A stretch of DNA of 64,000 nucleotides from a virus. Shown here one piece after another: positions 1 to 7,991 of the stretch; position 1 is the first letter of the stretch, and each line of letters begins with the position of its first letter. Location: positions 1 to 64,000 of the IMG/VR virus record IMGVR_UViG_3300022200_000023. One strand, written 5' to 3'. Position numbers and translations under genes: made by a program. The notes under the pieces were generated by a model. The model ran no database searches. It was not told the DNA's origin and saw only the letters and a list, made by a program, of their open reading frames with translations.

Positions 1-155
1 CAGCAGGGACCTCAGGCTCAGCAGGGACCTCAGGCTCAGCAGCAGGGACCTCAGGCTCAGCAGCAGGCTCAGGCTCAGCAGCAGGCTCAGGCTCAGCAGC
101 AGGCTCAGGCTCAGCAGCAGGCTCAGGCTCAGCAGGGACCTCAGGCTCAGCAGCA
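1..155. repeat. Tandem coding repeat
   Basis: Short units built from CAGCAGGCTCAGGCT and CAGCAGGGACCTCAGGCT are repeated with small changes across the first 155 bases. On the minus strand they encode the AEPEP/AEPEVP tail of the partial protein. The plus strand is also open here (Gln/Ala/Gly-Pro repeats to a stop at 172-174), which is a by-product of the repeat. Confidence 0.85.
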
Positions 156-325
156 GGTGAACCCTGGACTATAACGAGTTTGCCCTCTTCCACTAGGGCC
201 TTGAATCGGTCCGTGGCCAGGAGGGTGTCCGGGACCCGGACTACCTTCCTAGGGTAGAAGCCCCACCACCGCTCTGAGATGATTACGCGAATGTGCCTCT
301 TAGAGACGTTCTTTACCTTAGCCAC
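1..325 (-). CDS. Virion-type protein with C-terminal AEPEP repeat tail (partial, 3' end outside window)
   Basis: A minus-strand frame opens with GTG at 325, preceded by an AGGG-type ribosome site, and runs off the left edge of the window. The first 55 or so residues are basic and hydrophobic (MAKVKNVSKRHIRVIIS, then RWWGFYPRKVVRVPD). The rest is a low-complexity tail of units such as AAEPEP and AEPEVP. It follows the major capsid gene on the same strand but lies beyond a strong terminator, so it may need its own promoter or readthrough. The product is not recognised. An acidic, proline-rich flexible tail would suit a head fibre or decoration protein, but that is a guess. Confidence 0.6.
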   Translation of the reverse strand, partial: MAKVKNVSKRHIRVIISERWWGFYPRKVVRVPDTLLATDRFKALVEEGKLVIVQGSPAAEPEVPAEPEPAAEPEPAAEPEPAAEPEPAAEPEVPAAEPEVPAEPEVPA

Positions 326-370
326 GTTGCTACCCTGCTTGGGGAATGTTCTGAACGAAGTATAAAAGAA

Positions 371-400
371 AAGGCCTTGGAGGGAAACCGCCAAGGCCTT
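371..400 (-). terminator. Rho-independent terminator of the capsid operon
   Basis: AAGGCCTTGG at 371-380 and CCAAGGCCTT at 391-400 form a perfect 10-bp stem with a 10-base loop. Read on the minus strand it is followed by TTCTTTTAT, a good uridine tail. It lies 25 bases downstream of the capsid stop codon. Confidence 0.85.
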
Positions 401-407
401 TAGTTAC

Positions 408-424
408 GTTCCTAGGCTAGGAAC
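408..424. other. Short inverted repeat next to the capsid stop codon
   Basis: GTTCCTAG and CTAGGAAC flank a single G, giving 8-base arms at 408-415 and 417-424. It abuts the capsid stop codon and precedes the terminator. With so short a centre it is more likely a protein site than a hairpin, or it may be chance. Function unknown. Confidence 0.4.
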
Positions 425-1354
425 TTACGCGCCGGGCGCAGCGATATCCGTGATCCTGGCGATGCCGTTCACGTTGCCGATACCGATGCCCGGAGCCGAG
501 TAGCTCCAGAACTCGATGATGTCAGCCTCCTGCTTGATGAACAGGGTGGCGTCCTGCAGCAGGAAGAAGTTGCCGAGGTACTCCTGCGGGGCGAAGAACC
601 AGATCTCATCGTTGGCGATGATGTCGTTCTTGATGGTCGTGATGACCGGGTACCCGTACAGGCTCTTCTCGCCCTCGATGCCCTCATTGTAGTGACGCGA
701 AGCCACCGAGTCACCAATCTGCGCGGCCTGCATTTCCATGGCGTAGTTGTACAGCTCCTTAGTCATCAAGAGCTTCCCGCAGGGAATCTTGTTGGCTAGA
801 AGCATGTTGACACCAGCACGAATGATGGCAGGGTCGAAGTTCGCAGCGCCAGCCTTAGCCGCGGCGGTGCCTTCGTTAGCAACAGGTACCGCCGCCTTCA
901 CCGTCTCCATGAACTTCTGGTCTTCCTGGTCCGCCATATCCTTGACCGAGTTGTCAGTCAGGATCTTGCGGATGTCGTTCTGATAGGTCATCAGCTCGAA
1001 CTTCGACTTCGTGAACCGCTCGGATTCAACCTTGCCGAAGTAGACCGAGTACCGGGGACCCCGGAACCAGCTGCGCTGACCCGTACCCTTGAAGGTCACG
1101 TAGGTGGCCGTGCTGTCCGGCTCCTTCTCGATGATCTTCCGGGGCTGGTCCGTGTTGACGTCGCGGTCCAGCTCATCGGGGCCGATCTCAACGGGCTCGA
1201 GGATTTCCCGGGCGAACGAGTCCTGGCGCATCCGCGAACGGATGAACCGGGAGCCCTCGTCCTCGGCTTCCTTGACCCGGCCCTCCTCGAGCTTCCGAAC
1301 GAAGTTCGAGTTGATGAACTGGGCGCTAAGCTCTGCAGTTTCCTTGCGAGGCAT
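425..1354 (-). CDS. Major capsid protein (HK97-fold type)
   Basis: This is the shell-forming protein of about 309 residues. The sequence has the make-up of HK97-type capsid proteins of large myovirus-like phages: a charged N-terminal region, then a spine and P-domain region, with GYPVITTIKNDI and a hydrophobic C-terminal end (FWSYSAPGIGIGNVNG). I chose ATG at 1354, giving MPRKETAEL, because GGAAGGG lies just upstream; a GTG three codons earlier is the alternative. It is the last gene before a strong terminator and directly follows the decoration candidate, the usual end of a head operon. The call rests on sequence character and position; no catalytic motif exists to confirm it. Confidence 0.78.
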   Translation of the reverse strand: MPRKETAELSAQFINSNFVRKLEEGRVKEAEDEGSRFIRSRMRQDSFAREILEPVEIGPDELDRDVNTDQPRKIIEKEPDSTATYVTFKGTGQRSWFRGPRYSVYFGKVESERFTKSKFELMTYQNDIRKILTDNSVKDMADQEDQKFMETVKAAVPVANEGTAAAKAGAANFDPAIIRAGVNMLLANKIPCGKLLMTKELYNYAMEMQAAQIGDSVASRHYNEGIEGEKSLYGYPVITTIKNDIIANDEIWFFAPQEYLGNFFLLQDATLFIKQEADIIEFWSYSAPGIGIGNVNGIARITDIAAPGA

Positions 1355-1369
1355 TTTTAGCACCCTTCC

Positions 1370-1909
1370 TTAGAGGCTGATGTAGAGGTCGCAGGTGGCG
1401 TTGTCGCCAGCGCCGACCACCTTCAGGCAGTATCCGAAAATCTGCGTGGTGGTGGGGAGCACCGCCTCACCGGCAGCAATCCCAGCGTCAACAATCTGGC
1501 CGTTGAGCAGGGTAACCGGACGTCCCGGGGCCATGAGCGCCTCGTCAAACATCTGGTCCGCTGCAGCCTTGTCGGGGTCGTTCCATAGACGAACGATGTA
1601 CCCGCCGCCAAGAAGAACAGTGATCCGACCCGAAGCCTGCGCCGAGTACTCGTCGCGACCCTCGATAACAAGACCCCAGAGCTCGGGAGCCTCGATGTTA
1701 GCGTGAGCCGCCCCCGCGATCAGACTGGCGTCCTTGGCGGTACGCGCTTCGTCCACCGGGGCGTAGCCTGCACCGGCAGGATCCAGGCGAACCCAGTCTC
1801 CCGTGTGCAGAGAATCGTTACTCGGCACGCCGATGACAAGGTCCTCAGCGACCGCGCTACCGTTCGGCCACCCACGGAGAATGTCGAACTTAGAGTTCAG
1901 AATCGACAT
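1370..1909 (-). CDS. Candidate head decoration or capsid-stabilising protein
   Basis: This 179-residue protein is rich in Gly, Ala, Val and Asp with short alternating hydrophobic stretches, as in small beta-barrel proteins (WVRLDPAGAGYAPVDEA, then GLVIEGRDEYSAQASG). It sits immediately upstream of the major capsid gene, 15 bases away, in the place where many phages encode a decoration protein. It has no lysine-rich or coiled-coil scaffold character and none of the K-T-A motifs of its upstream neighbours. The role is inferred from position and composition only. Confidence 0.5.
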   Translation of the reverse strand: MSILNSKFDILRGWPNGSAVAEDLVIGVPSNDSLHTGDWVRLDPAGAGYAPVDEARTAKDASLIAGAAHANIEAPELWGLVIEGRDEYSAQASGRITVLLGGGYIVRLWNDPDKAAADQMFDEALMAPGRPVTLLNGQIVDAGIAAGEAVLPTTTQIFGYCLKVVGAGDNATCDLYISL

Positions 1910-1920
1910 CTATTTTCTCC

Positions 1921-2268
1921 CTACTTAGAGAGCCAGTTGAGGAAGCGCTCATCGGCCGCAGAAGCCCTGCCTTCCTTGTTTTCAATACCTGCTGTCTTAA
2001 CAGAGTCGGGTCCACCGAACTCATGCGCAGACTCTTCACTAGCTAACTTAGAGAGAATCTCGACGACAGACAAGTCCGCAGCCGAGAGTTTCTCTTTGAT
2101 TTCATCCTCGTCCAGACCGGTGGCCAGCGCAACCTTGTCAAGCACGGGGGACACGAGGCTGTTACGAGCCTCGCTCTCCTTACGCGCGTAATCAGCAGCA
2201 CGGGCATCGTACTCGTCAGCCGCAGCTTCGAGTACGGCGGCTACCTTCTCTAGGAGTGCGTTACTCAT
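1921..2268 (-). CDS. Small alpha-helical virion-type protein with K-x-A motifs
   Basis: A 115-residue, strongly helical and charged protein, not recognised. It carries the short motif seen across this operon: EKVA, DKVA, SKLA and VKTAG. Its start ATG overlaps the stop of the upstream 53-residue gene (ATGA), so translation is probably coupled. TACGCGCGTA at 2181 encodes its Tyr-Ala-Arg. Its place between protease and capsid genes, and its size, would allow a scaffold or scaffold-like role, but I see no direct proof. Confidence 0.6.
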   Translation of the reverse strand: MSNALLEKVAAVLEAAADEYDARAADYARKESEARNSLVSPVLDKVALATGLDEDEIKEKLSAADLSVVEILSKLASEESAHEFGGPDSVKTAGIENKEGRASAADERFLNWLSK

Positions 2269-2426
2269 GGCTCACCATAAATCTTAGACTTCAGGAATTC
2301 CATGCCAATAGCAGACACAAGAAGAGACGCGCACTTTTGGGTGCGGTCTGTCTCATCCGCCGCGGCTTTGGTGCGAAGCAGCTCTGCTAGCTTACGGAGT
2401 TCTTGCGCGGTGACCTTGTGGTTCAC
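2265..2426 (-). CDS. 53-residue protein, paralogue of the next upstream gene
   Basis: An open frame of 53 residues begins with GTG at 2426, overlapping the TGA of the upstream gene (GTGA), and ends in a TGA overlapping the ATG of the downstream gene (ATGA). The overlaps at both ends strongly support it as a real gene. It starts MNHKVTAQELRKLAELLR. The stretch ELRKLAELLR also occurs in the neighbouring 72-residue product, so the pair looks like a partial tandem duplication. Function unknown; probably a small virion or assembly protein. Confidence 0.75.
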   Translation of the reverse strand: MNHKVTAQELRKLAELLRTKAAADETDRTQKCASLLVSAIGMEFLKSKIYGEP

Positions 2427-2641
2427 GGAAGCCTCTCCACAAAAGCGTTGAGTTCTTCGTACGTCGGGTCTGTGTCAGAAGCACGAAGCAGCTCTGCCAG
2501 CTTACGCAGTTCTGCACCTTTCTCGGTCACAGGGTGCGCGGGCTCAGGCTCCGGCGCAGCGCTAGCAGTTTTCTCACGGTAGGCCTGCTTAGCCTCTGCG
2601 AGGATGCTGTCAAGCGCCTCTACTAGTTTGGACTTAGACAT
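2423..2641 (-). CDS. 72-residue helical protein with ELRKLAELLR motif
   Basis: The product begins MSKSKLVEALDSILAEAKQ and includes EKTASAA, then the ELRKLAELLR stretch shared with the next gene. Its ATG at 2641 overlaps the end of the upstream gene, and its TGA overlaps the GTG of the downstream one. No known domain is visible. It belongs with the family of small, charged, K-x-A-containing proteins of this operon. Confidence 0.65.
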   Translation of the reverse strand: MSKSKLVEALDSILAEAKQAYREKTASAAPEPEPAHPVTEKGAELRKLAELLRASDTDPTYEELNAFVERLP

Positions 2642-3243
2642 CAGATGCTCGTGAAGTCATACCCGCCGTAGTTGCCACCAGGTAGAAGTCCCTGGTTAGC
2701 AACCATGCGGTTAAGGCCCTGTAAGAGGTGCGGAGCTGCCAGGCCCGTGGCCAGGCCCCCGCCGTATGCCAGGCCGCGGTTTAGCGTAGCGTTGCCTTCA
2801 CCAGCGCTCTCGCCTGCGGCGTAGCCTCCGGCAGCACCGGCACCCGCGGCTCCCAGGCCGGCAGCACCGAGCCACCAAGGACTGATGCCGCCCCCAGAAG
2901 CACCCTGGGCGGCTTCCGCTGCGGCCTCGCCAGCTCCGGCTCCGGCACCGCTTGCGCCGCCTGCGTTGGGAGCCTGCCAGTCAGGCATCTTGGCCAGCCG
3001 CTGCTCATCTAAGATGCGCATCTGTTCCTTGGGGTCCAGTTTACCCATCGTAGTAGCATCGGGCGCGCGCTTTACTTTACGGGCGCCACCGGACATGAGT
3101 TTACGTACCCCGCCGGGAAGCCCACCGCTGGGAGCCCAGAACGCCTCTTTGGTGCTGAAGTCAGCAGCGAAATCAACGCCAGCCACCTTCTGCCGCTCAG
3201 CTTCGAAGAGCTCGAAGTATGTATTTAGAGCAGCGGTGCGCAT
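2641..3243 (-). CDS. Gly/Ala-rich virion-type protein with membrane-like segment
   Basis: The 200-residue product has a charged N-terminal half with MRTAALNTYFELFEAERQKVAG and a proline-containing basic middle. The C-terminal half is a long Gly/Ala stretch containing WWLGAAGLGAAGAGAAGGYA, which could be a membrane-inserting glycine-zipper. Several proteins in this operon share this design (at 5645, 12860, 15334 and 15659). Internal virion proteins that are ejected into the host often have such segments; that is an inference here. No enzyme motif seen. Confidence 0.6.
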   Translation of the reverse strand: MRTAALNTYFELFEAERQKVAGVDFAADFSTKEAFWAPSGGLPGGVRKLMSGGARKVKRAPDATTMGKLDPKEQMRILDEQRLAKMPDWQAPNAGGASGAGAGAGEAAAEAAQGASGGGISPWWLGAAGLGAAGAGAAGGYAAGESAGEGNATLNRGLAYGGGLATGLAAPHLLQGLNRMVANQGLLPGGNYGGYDFTSI

Positions 3244-3246
3244 CTC

Positions 3247-3798
3247 TTATCGCTGACCAACCCGCGACAGCAGGCTGAGGGTGTTCCTGTAGCCCTTGTA
3301 GGCGCAGTGTTCCGCAGCGGTCTTAATGACCTCCGCGGTCTTGACGTAGCCGTCCTGGTACGCCGATTGCGCAGCGTGGGCCAGCTTCTCCCGCGTCTCG
3401 CGGTAGCCTAGTTCCATGGCCTGCTTCGTAAGCTCAGGGTTGGCTGCGGCGAATTTCTCGAAGCTGTCCGCCGACGCGACCTTCACGCCCGACCCTGCGG
3501 TGTTGTACTTGTCCATGCGAGCAACAAAGCCATCACAGAGAGCAGCGCCAAAAAGCTCCGCCTCCTTGATGAGAGCTTCCTGCTCCGCAGTGGCAAGACG
3601 CTGCGCGATCTTGGTCAGGTCCTGCGTAGGAGTAGCCTGCGGCCGTGCGCCAGCAGTCTTAGTCTGCGTATCCGCCGCAGCCACTGCTGCCTTGACAGCA
3701 TGGCTAAGCGTATTAGCTGTGTCAGTCTGGACAGAGGCGGTCTTCTCGGTGGGAGTGTCGGTCCCAAGCTTGTCCAGAATTTCCGAAAGGCTAGGCAT
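3247..3798 (-). CDS. Lysine/alanine-rich helical protein with many K-x-A motifs
   Basis: 183 residues, nearly all predicted helix, beginning MPSLSEILDKLG. It is the richest carrier of the operon's short motif: EKTAS, TKTAG, KIA, KEA, KVA, KFA, KQA, KLA, VKTA and IKTA. Upstream lies a 73-base gap (3799-3871) before the protease gene; I see no confident promoter there, though TATACT occurs on the minus strand. Position right after the prohead protease and the helical composition resemble a scaffold or core protein. That is a reasonable but unproven assignment. Confidence 0.6.
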   Translation of the reverse strand: MPSLSEILDKLGTDTPTEKTASVQTDTANTLSHAVKAAVAAADTQTKTAGARPQATPTQDLTKIAQRLATAEQEALIKEAELFGAALCDGFVARMDKYNTAGSGVKVASADSFEKFAAANPELTKQAMELGYRETREKLAHAAQSAYQDGYVKTAEVIKTAAEHCAYKGYRNTLSLLSRVGQR

Positions 3799-3871
3799 CT
3801 TACAGTTCCTCTCTGGTGTACCTGCAGACCACGGTTCAACAGTATACGTGTTTTACAGGTGGCACAATAGT

Positions 3872-5644
3872 TCAGGCTAAAAGCCAGGCACCTAGCGCCT
3901 GGGCTGTGGCATCAAAATCAGCTTGTTCTCCAAGCACCGGGTCCACCGACCCAAGCTTGACAATCGTCTCAGGTAGTTTAGTCGGTGTGTACGCGCGTGC
4001 AAAGAGCCTATCTGCGTAAGAAGACACTGCGAACTGCGGTACATAGCTGGCGGTCCGTTCAACGAACGTAGTGCTGTCAGGTACAATCAGGTCCTCTCGG
4101 ACTCGCATAGACTTAGGGCGCATCATAGCAAACGCGCCTGCACCCAGGCCCCCGGAAGCTAACCAGCGAAGTCCGCGATCACCGATTGTAGGCTTGAGTA
4201 GCTTGTTTGTGAGAGCGGCCAGCGCCAGGCTGCCAAGAGCGCTGCCCCCTAGTGCTTTAAGGTGCAGGTCTTGTGCACTCCGCACCGCGCTACCGGTGGT
4301 GTAGTGCAGTTTCCCCGTGGCTGTGTCCCGAACCGGGATAGCAGAGAGATGGCCCCCCTCAAACGGAGACCTAGACGGAAGTACCGGAGACGAGGCCAGC
4401 TTCATCATCCCGCGATCGGTCCAGTCGCGCCGGGCGGCCCAAAGCGCAACTTTCTCTTTCACTTCGTCATCAGGCTCAGCGCTGGGATCGATTACCCCTG
4501 TCTCGATTACCGCGGACGCTAGTTCTGGGTGCTTCGCCATGATGCGAAGCAGATCGCCCTGAACGCTGATTAGCTTTTCAATGACACCCTGCGGTAGCTG
4601 CTGGCCTGTCAGAGAGTAGACTAACAGACGCAAGAACTCAGGAGTAGTAAGAAGTACCCCCATGTCTGAGAGGCTTGCGAGGACCCGAGGGAACTTCTTA
4701 CCGGACAGCCACCCTAGGTCATCGTTGTCAAGCGGCTGGTAGCCGGACAGCACCTTGGGGATGATGTTCTTTACCCAGCCCCGAAGGAGCTTAGCGTTGT
4801 TGGGGTCGGTGCTCTCTTCGGAGTCCTGCCCTGCTGGACTGACCCCGAATCCAACACCCTCGACGTACTTGTCGATCTCCGCTGCTTTAGAGAGAAGGCT
4901 CGCCAGGATCTCTCTAGCTGCTACTTTCTCCCCCAGGGACGCTGACGACTCCGTGAACTCTGGCGTTGCGCTGTCTCTCGCTACTTTCTTGAGCATGTAG
5001 CCTGTGCGGTCCGCCGGACGCCACACAACAGAGATGTCAAAGAAGACAGGGTTGGGGTTGTCTACGAAGACAATGCGGCCATCCGGGAGGATCTCGTTTA
5101 GGTGGTACTTAGCGTGGTCGCAGTACTCCGCGCGACTGGGGGCTTTATTAGCGCAGATGGAGCAAACGTCGAACTTGATCCTGCACCCCATCGAAACCGC
5201 CAAATCCCGCCCATCACGGATTTTGCTAGCGATATCCGGGGCTTTAGCGTCATCAATTTCAAGCACCAGCTCTACGCGGTGCATGTCTTCGTTGTAAAAC
5301 GACTTAACTACACGTCCGAAAGACTTAGCAGGGTCCTTGTTGACGTGGGACCGGTATACATGCGCAGACGACTCAAAGGTCTTGTGGTGCTTGCGCAGCT
5401 CTGCCTCGGAGAATCCATCCCCATTACGGTTAGGCCCGTAGTACTCGCTAGCACCGATAGCCAGGACAAGGATGTAGGTCTTACCTGCCTTGGGCTTGAT
5501 GCTCTTAGCCCAATCGCTGGCTTCGCTAGCGGTTTTGATGGTCTCCGGGTGGCGGAGATCCAGTAGCTGTACTGTAGGCTCAATGGTACCCAGTCTGCGG
5601 GAGACCAGCCTATCCTCGAGCTCCAGGAACTTTGTCAGGGACAC
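3872..5644 (-). CDS. Prohead protease-like protein with long C-terminal extension
   Basis: 590 residues. The N-terminal 220 or so look like an HK97/S78-type capsid maturation protease: after GASEYYGPNRNGDGF comes a candidate histidine in YRSHVNKDPAKSFGR (His100), then a candidate nucleophile in DLAVSMGCR (Ser151). Such proteases cut scaffold and capsid proteins inside the prohead. A cysteine/histidine cluster (CSICANKAPSRAEYCDH, about 161-177) directly after the serine may bind zinc and is unusual. The remaining 370 residues are unrecognised and contain K-x-A motifs (IKTAS, EKVAA) and an Ala/Gly segment. A fused scaffold or minor capsid region is possible. Confidence 0.68.
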   Translation of the reverse strand: MSLTKFLELEDRLVSRRLGTIEPTVQLLDLRHPETIKTASEASDWAKSIKPKAGKTYILVLAIGASEYYGPNRNGDGFSEAELRKHHKTFESSAHVYRSHVNKDPAKSFGRVVKSFYNEDMHRVELVLEIDDAKAPDIASKIRDGRDLAVSMGCRIKFDVCSICANKAPSRAEYCDHAKYHLNEILPDGRIVFVDNPNPVFFDISVVWRPADRTGYMLKKVARDSATPEFTESSASLGEKVAAREILASLLSKAAEIDKYVEGVGFGVSPAGQDSEESTDPNNAKLLRGWVKNIIPKVLSGYQPLDNDDLGWLSGKKFPRVLASLSDMGVLLTTPEFLRLLVYSLTGQQLPQGVIEKLISVQGDLLRIMAKHPELASAVIETGVIDPSAEPDDEVKEKVALWAARRDWTDRGMMKLASSPVLPSRSPFEGGHLSAIPVRDTATGKLHYTTGSAVRSAQDLHLKALGGSALGSLALAALTNKLLKPTIGDRGLRWLASGGLGAGAFAMMRPKSMRVREDLIVPDSTTFVERTASYVPQFAVSSYADRLFARAYTPTKLPETIVKLGSVDPVLGEQADFDATAQALGAWLLA

Positions 5645-6238
5645 TTAGTCCTCCAGGATGAGCTCCGCCACGATGTTGGAAAGGTGGCCGGCAGCGTGCT
5701 TGGTGACCTCGAGGTGATAGGCACTCGCCTCGGGAGCCACGACACTAGCACTCTTCACCAGCTTAGCAAAGGTCTGGTACGCAGCCTCAGCGTCAGCAGC
5801 GGTAGCAGCGCCATCAGCGGCCGTCTTGGCTCCCTGCTGTCCTCGGTTACCCATCATCTGACTGAGCCCGTACACGCCTGCGCCTACGCCCAGGGGCACC
5901 GCAGTCATCAGCGCCGTGTCCCTGAGGTCTTCGTTGGCCTTGTTGGCCACCATAGCGCCTGCGACACCTAGAGGCACCGCAGCTCCGGCGCCCATAGCCA
6001 TACCTTTGCCTACAGACCCCAGTGCGTTGCGGACGTTGTTCCCCTTAAGAGAACTCAGAATCCTGGACCCCATTTTCTCAAGGCAAGCAATGACCGCAAC
6101 GTCATGAGCGAACTTAGCGTTGAGGACGTTCTCCCGCTCCTCGCCCTCGCGCAGCTCTGCCAACTTAAGCAGCGCCTGAGACTTAGCGGCATGCTCTACC
6201 ATAGCAGGCAGAGACGCATACGCAGTGAGATTGCTCAT
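5645..6238 (-). CDS. Virion-type protein with Gly/Ala membrane-like segment
   Basis: I place the start at ATG 6238 (MSNLTAYASL), where it overlaps the TAA of the upstream gene by one base (TAATG); a longer frame extends upstream but lies inside that gene. The product has about 197 residues. A charged N-terminal helix with LLKLAELREGEER is followed by a glycine-rich hydrophobic region (GMAMGAGAAVPLGVAGAMVA, then a second such segment). The C-terminal helix contains TKHAAGH. It also has AKTAADG. Same design as the products at 2641, 12860 and 15659. Not recognised; likely internal virion protein. Confidence 0.6.
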   Translation of the reverse strand: MSNLTAYASLPAMVEHAAKSQALLKLAELREGEERENVLNAKFAHDVAVIACLEKMGSRILSSLKGNNVRNALGSVGKGMAMGAGAAVPLGVAGAMVANKANEDLRDTALMTAVPLGVGAGVYGLSQMMGNRGQQGAKTAADGAATAADAEAAYQTFAKLVKSASVVAPEASAYHLEVTKHAAGHLSNIVAELILED

Positions 6239-6489
6239 TACCGCTTCTCCGTTAACGCTGCCGACGCTTCTAGGCCCTGTCGGACAATGGTCCACGACGC
6301 GTTCTTAAGGTAAATCTTTTTACCTAACTCACGCAGCGCTGCGTCCATGTCGAAATCTGCTACGCCAGCCGTCTTAGCCATGAGCTCGTGGAGCTGCCCG
6401 GAGGAAGCTAGCTGGGCAGCCTGTCCCGTAACTTCCGGTAGCGCACCAGCGGTCTTGAGGTACTCGGTTAGGGTGTCGGTGTGCGTCAT
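6238..6489 (-). CDS. Small protein with two K-T-A-G motifs
   Basis: 83 residues, starting MTHTDTLTEYLKTAGALPEV and containing a second copy of the motif as AKTAGVADF. The rest is helical and charged. It overlaps the downstream gene by one base and lies 4 bases from the upstream gene, so it is part of the same translation chain. No fold recognised. Confidence 0.6.
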   Translation of the reverse strand: MTHTDTLTEYLKTAGALPEVTGQAAQLASSGQLHELMAKTAGVADFDMDAALRELGKKIYLKNASWTIVRQGLEASAALTEKR

Positions 6490-6493
6490 GTCC

Positions 6494-7144
6494 TTACTTC
6501 TTCTTCGAGAAGCGGCCAGTGACCGCAGTTTCAGCCTCAGCCAGACCCTTGATGCTCATGAAGTCCAGCCCACCCTCGTGCTGCACCGCTTCCCGCAGGA
6601 AAGACTTAGTGGCGTTGAGGTCGGTGGACAGGTTCGGGGCAAACCGAGCCATGGAGTGGTACGCCTCGAGCACGCGCTTCATCGGCGCTTGCTTGATGAT
6701 ATCGTCTTCCTTGCGGAGCTTAGATAGCACTGCCTGGCGAGCAGGGCTGTCTACCAGGGTGTTCTTGAGGCCCTTGACGGTGTCTTCCGCCAGGCCCCCG
6801 AGGATCCCCGCTGCGCTTTCGACAGCGAGACCCACGGCCTTCTCCGCGGCAACCTCGTCAGCCTTTACGCGCGTAAGCAGCCCGCCCAGGCCGTCGTTGA
6901 GGCCCCGGTTGATGCGGTAGCCATAGGTACTCATGATGGGCTTGCTGAGCTCATCCAAGTTGAGGATAGACCCGCCGATTATGCCGCCCGTCAGGATGTC
7001 CAACTTAGGCTGAATACCCTTGTCCAACACCGGAACTGCACGCCCGCCTCCACCGCTGTTGCCGCCACCTCCTGCGCTAGCGCCAAACAAACTTCCCAGA
7101 AAAGCCACCTTCTCCCGGTACGCTTCCGCGGTCTTACTTTCCAT
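6494..7144 (-). CDS. Uncharacterised virion-type protein
   Basis: 216 residues. It begins MESKTAEAYREKVAFLGSLFG, combining a K-T-A and a K-V-A motif, then has a Gly-rich linker (ASAGGGGNSGGGGRA). A mixed helical region follows, with GGIIGGSILNLDELSKPIMS. The gene overlaps the upstream gene by 11 bases. TACGCGCGTA at 6866 encodes its Thr-Arg-Val. No enzyme motif seen; by company a structural or ejected protein. Confidence 0.58.
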   Translation of the reverse strand: MESKTAEAYREKVAFLGSLFGASAGGGGNSGGGGRAVPVLDKGIQPKLDILTGGIIGGSILNLDELSKPIMSTYGYRINRGLNDGLGGLLTRVKADEVAAEKAVGLAVESAAGILGGLAEDTVKGLKNTLVDSPARQAVLSKLRKEDDIIKQAPMKRVLEAYHSMARFAPNLSTDLNATKSFLREAVQHEGGLDFMSIKGLAEAETAVTGRFSKKK

Positions 7145-7991
7145 AACGAGACTCCATGAGCTCTAGGCCCGTCTGGGCGTGCAGCCCGCGTTCCCGGGAA
7201 ACAATGAAGTGCCCTGCGGCAATGAGCGCCGGGGACTCGTCGTAGACGCGGTACTGCGCGGCTACCTTAACTGTGCCCTCGTCCGGCATCTGCGTGTACG
7301 TAGGGTAGCCCAGCTTCTCCCGCACAGCGTTGATGCAGTGCACAGCATCGGAGCCGTACGCCGCCAGGCTATCCTGCTCCCAGGTAGCCAGCTTTTCTCG
7401 GCTGTACATGCCTCGAAAGTCCTCAGCGATAGCCTGGCTTAAGTCGTCACAGAAGTAGAACGCCGACGCGATCTTGTCTCGAAGACCGTCCATGGTCCTA
7501 GCGATGCGTACTGCATTCCACTCTGCATTGCGTGCGCTGACTCGAGGCTCCCAGGCTGCGGTCTTACAAGAGCAGCTTTCGCAGCCACCCTCACAGTCGC
7601 AGCCCCCTTCTTCCATGCTCTCTTCCGCAGAGTTCTCATCGGCTACGTCATCGAAGAATAGTCCGTCGCCCTCATCCTCGGGAGGGGGGTTGGTGGGGTC
7701 GTCAGAAGCCTGCTTTACGGGGCGCACATCAACAGGACCACCGTAGTACTTATCAAGAGTAGACTGCGGGTCCGCGACCTCGAACTCGACCATACGGTCG
7801 TCACCTGCGGTCTTTCTGAACAGATCTAGGAAAGCTCCGGTGTTAGCCATCTCTACGACGCGCTTAACCTGCTCCGGGTTGAGCTCCTCGCGCTTGGCTA
7901 CCTTAACGATCCCGTCCTCGAGAGACGTGCCGTCGTCAATGAACATAGCCACAGCTTCTTTGGCTAGTTCCTCGTAATCCTGTCGCTTCAT
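7134..7991 (-). CDS. Uncharacterised protein with cysteine cluster
   Basis: 285 residues. The N-terminal 65 residues are a helical domain (MKRQDYEELAKEAVAMFIDD). An acidic linker leads to a compact run of cysteines around residues 130-143 (CDCEGGCESCSCK), which could hold a metal or form disulfides. A C-terminal domain ends in GLELMESRYGK. K-x-A motifs appear as IVKVAKR, RKTAGDD and CKTAAWE. It overlaps the upstream gene by 4 bases (ATGA). The function is not known. Confidence 0.58.
   Translation of the reverse strand: MKRQDYEELAKEAVAMFIDDGTSLEDGIVKVAKREELNPEQVKRVVEMANTGAFLDLFRKTAGDDRMVEFEVADPQSTLDKYYGGPVDVRPVKQASDDPTNPPPEDEGDGLFFDDVADENSAEESMEEGGCDCEGGCESCSCKTAAWEPRVSARNAEWNAVRIARTMDGLRDKIASAFYFCDDLSQAIAEDFRGMYSREKLATWEQDSLAAYGSDAVHCINAVREKLGYPTYTQMPDEGTVKVAAQYRVYDESPALIAAGHFIVSRERGLHAQTGLELMESRYGK

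Noticed and set aside
1-174. Plus-strand Gln/Ala/Gly-Pro frame ending at 172-174
   Set aside because: The minus-strand frame continues into a non-repetitive, protein-like N-terminus with a start codon and matches the strand of its neighbours.
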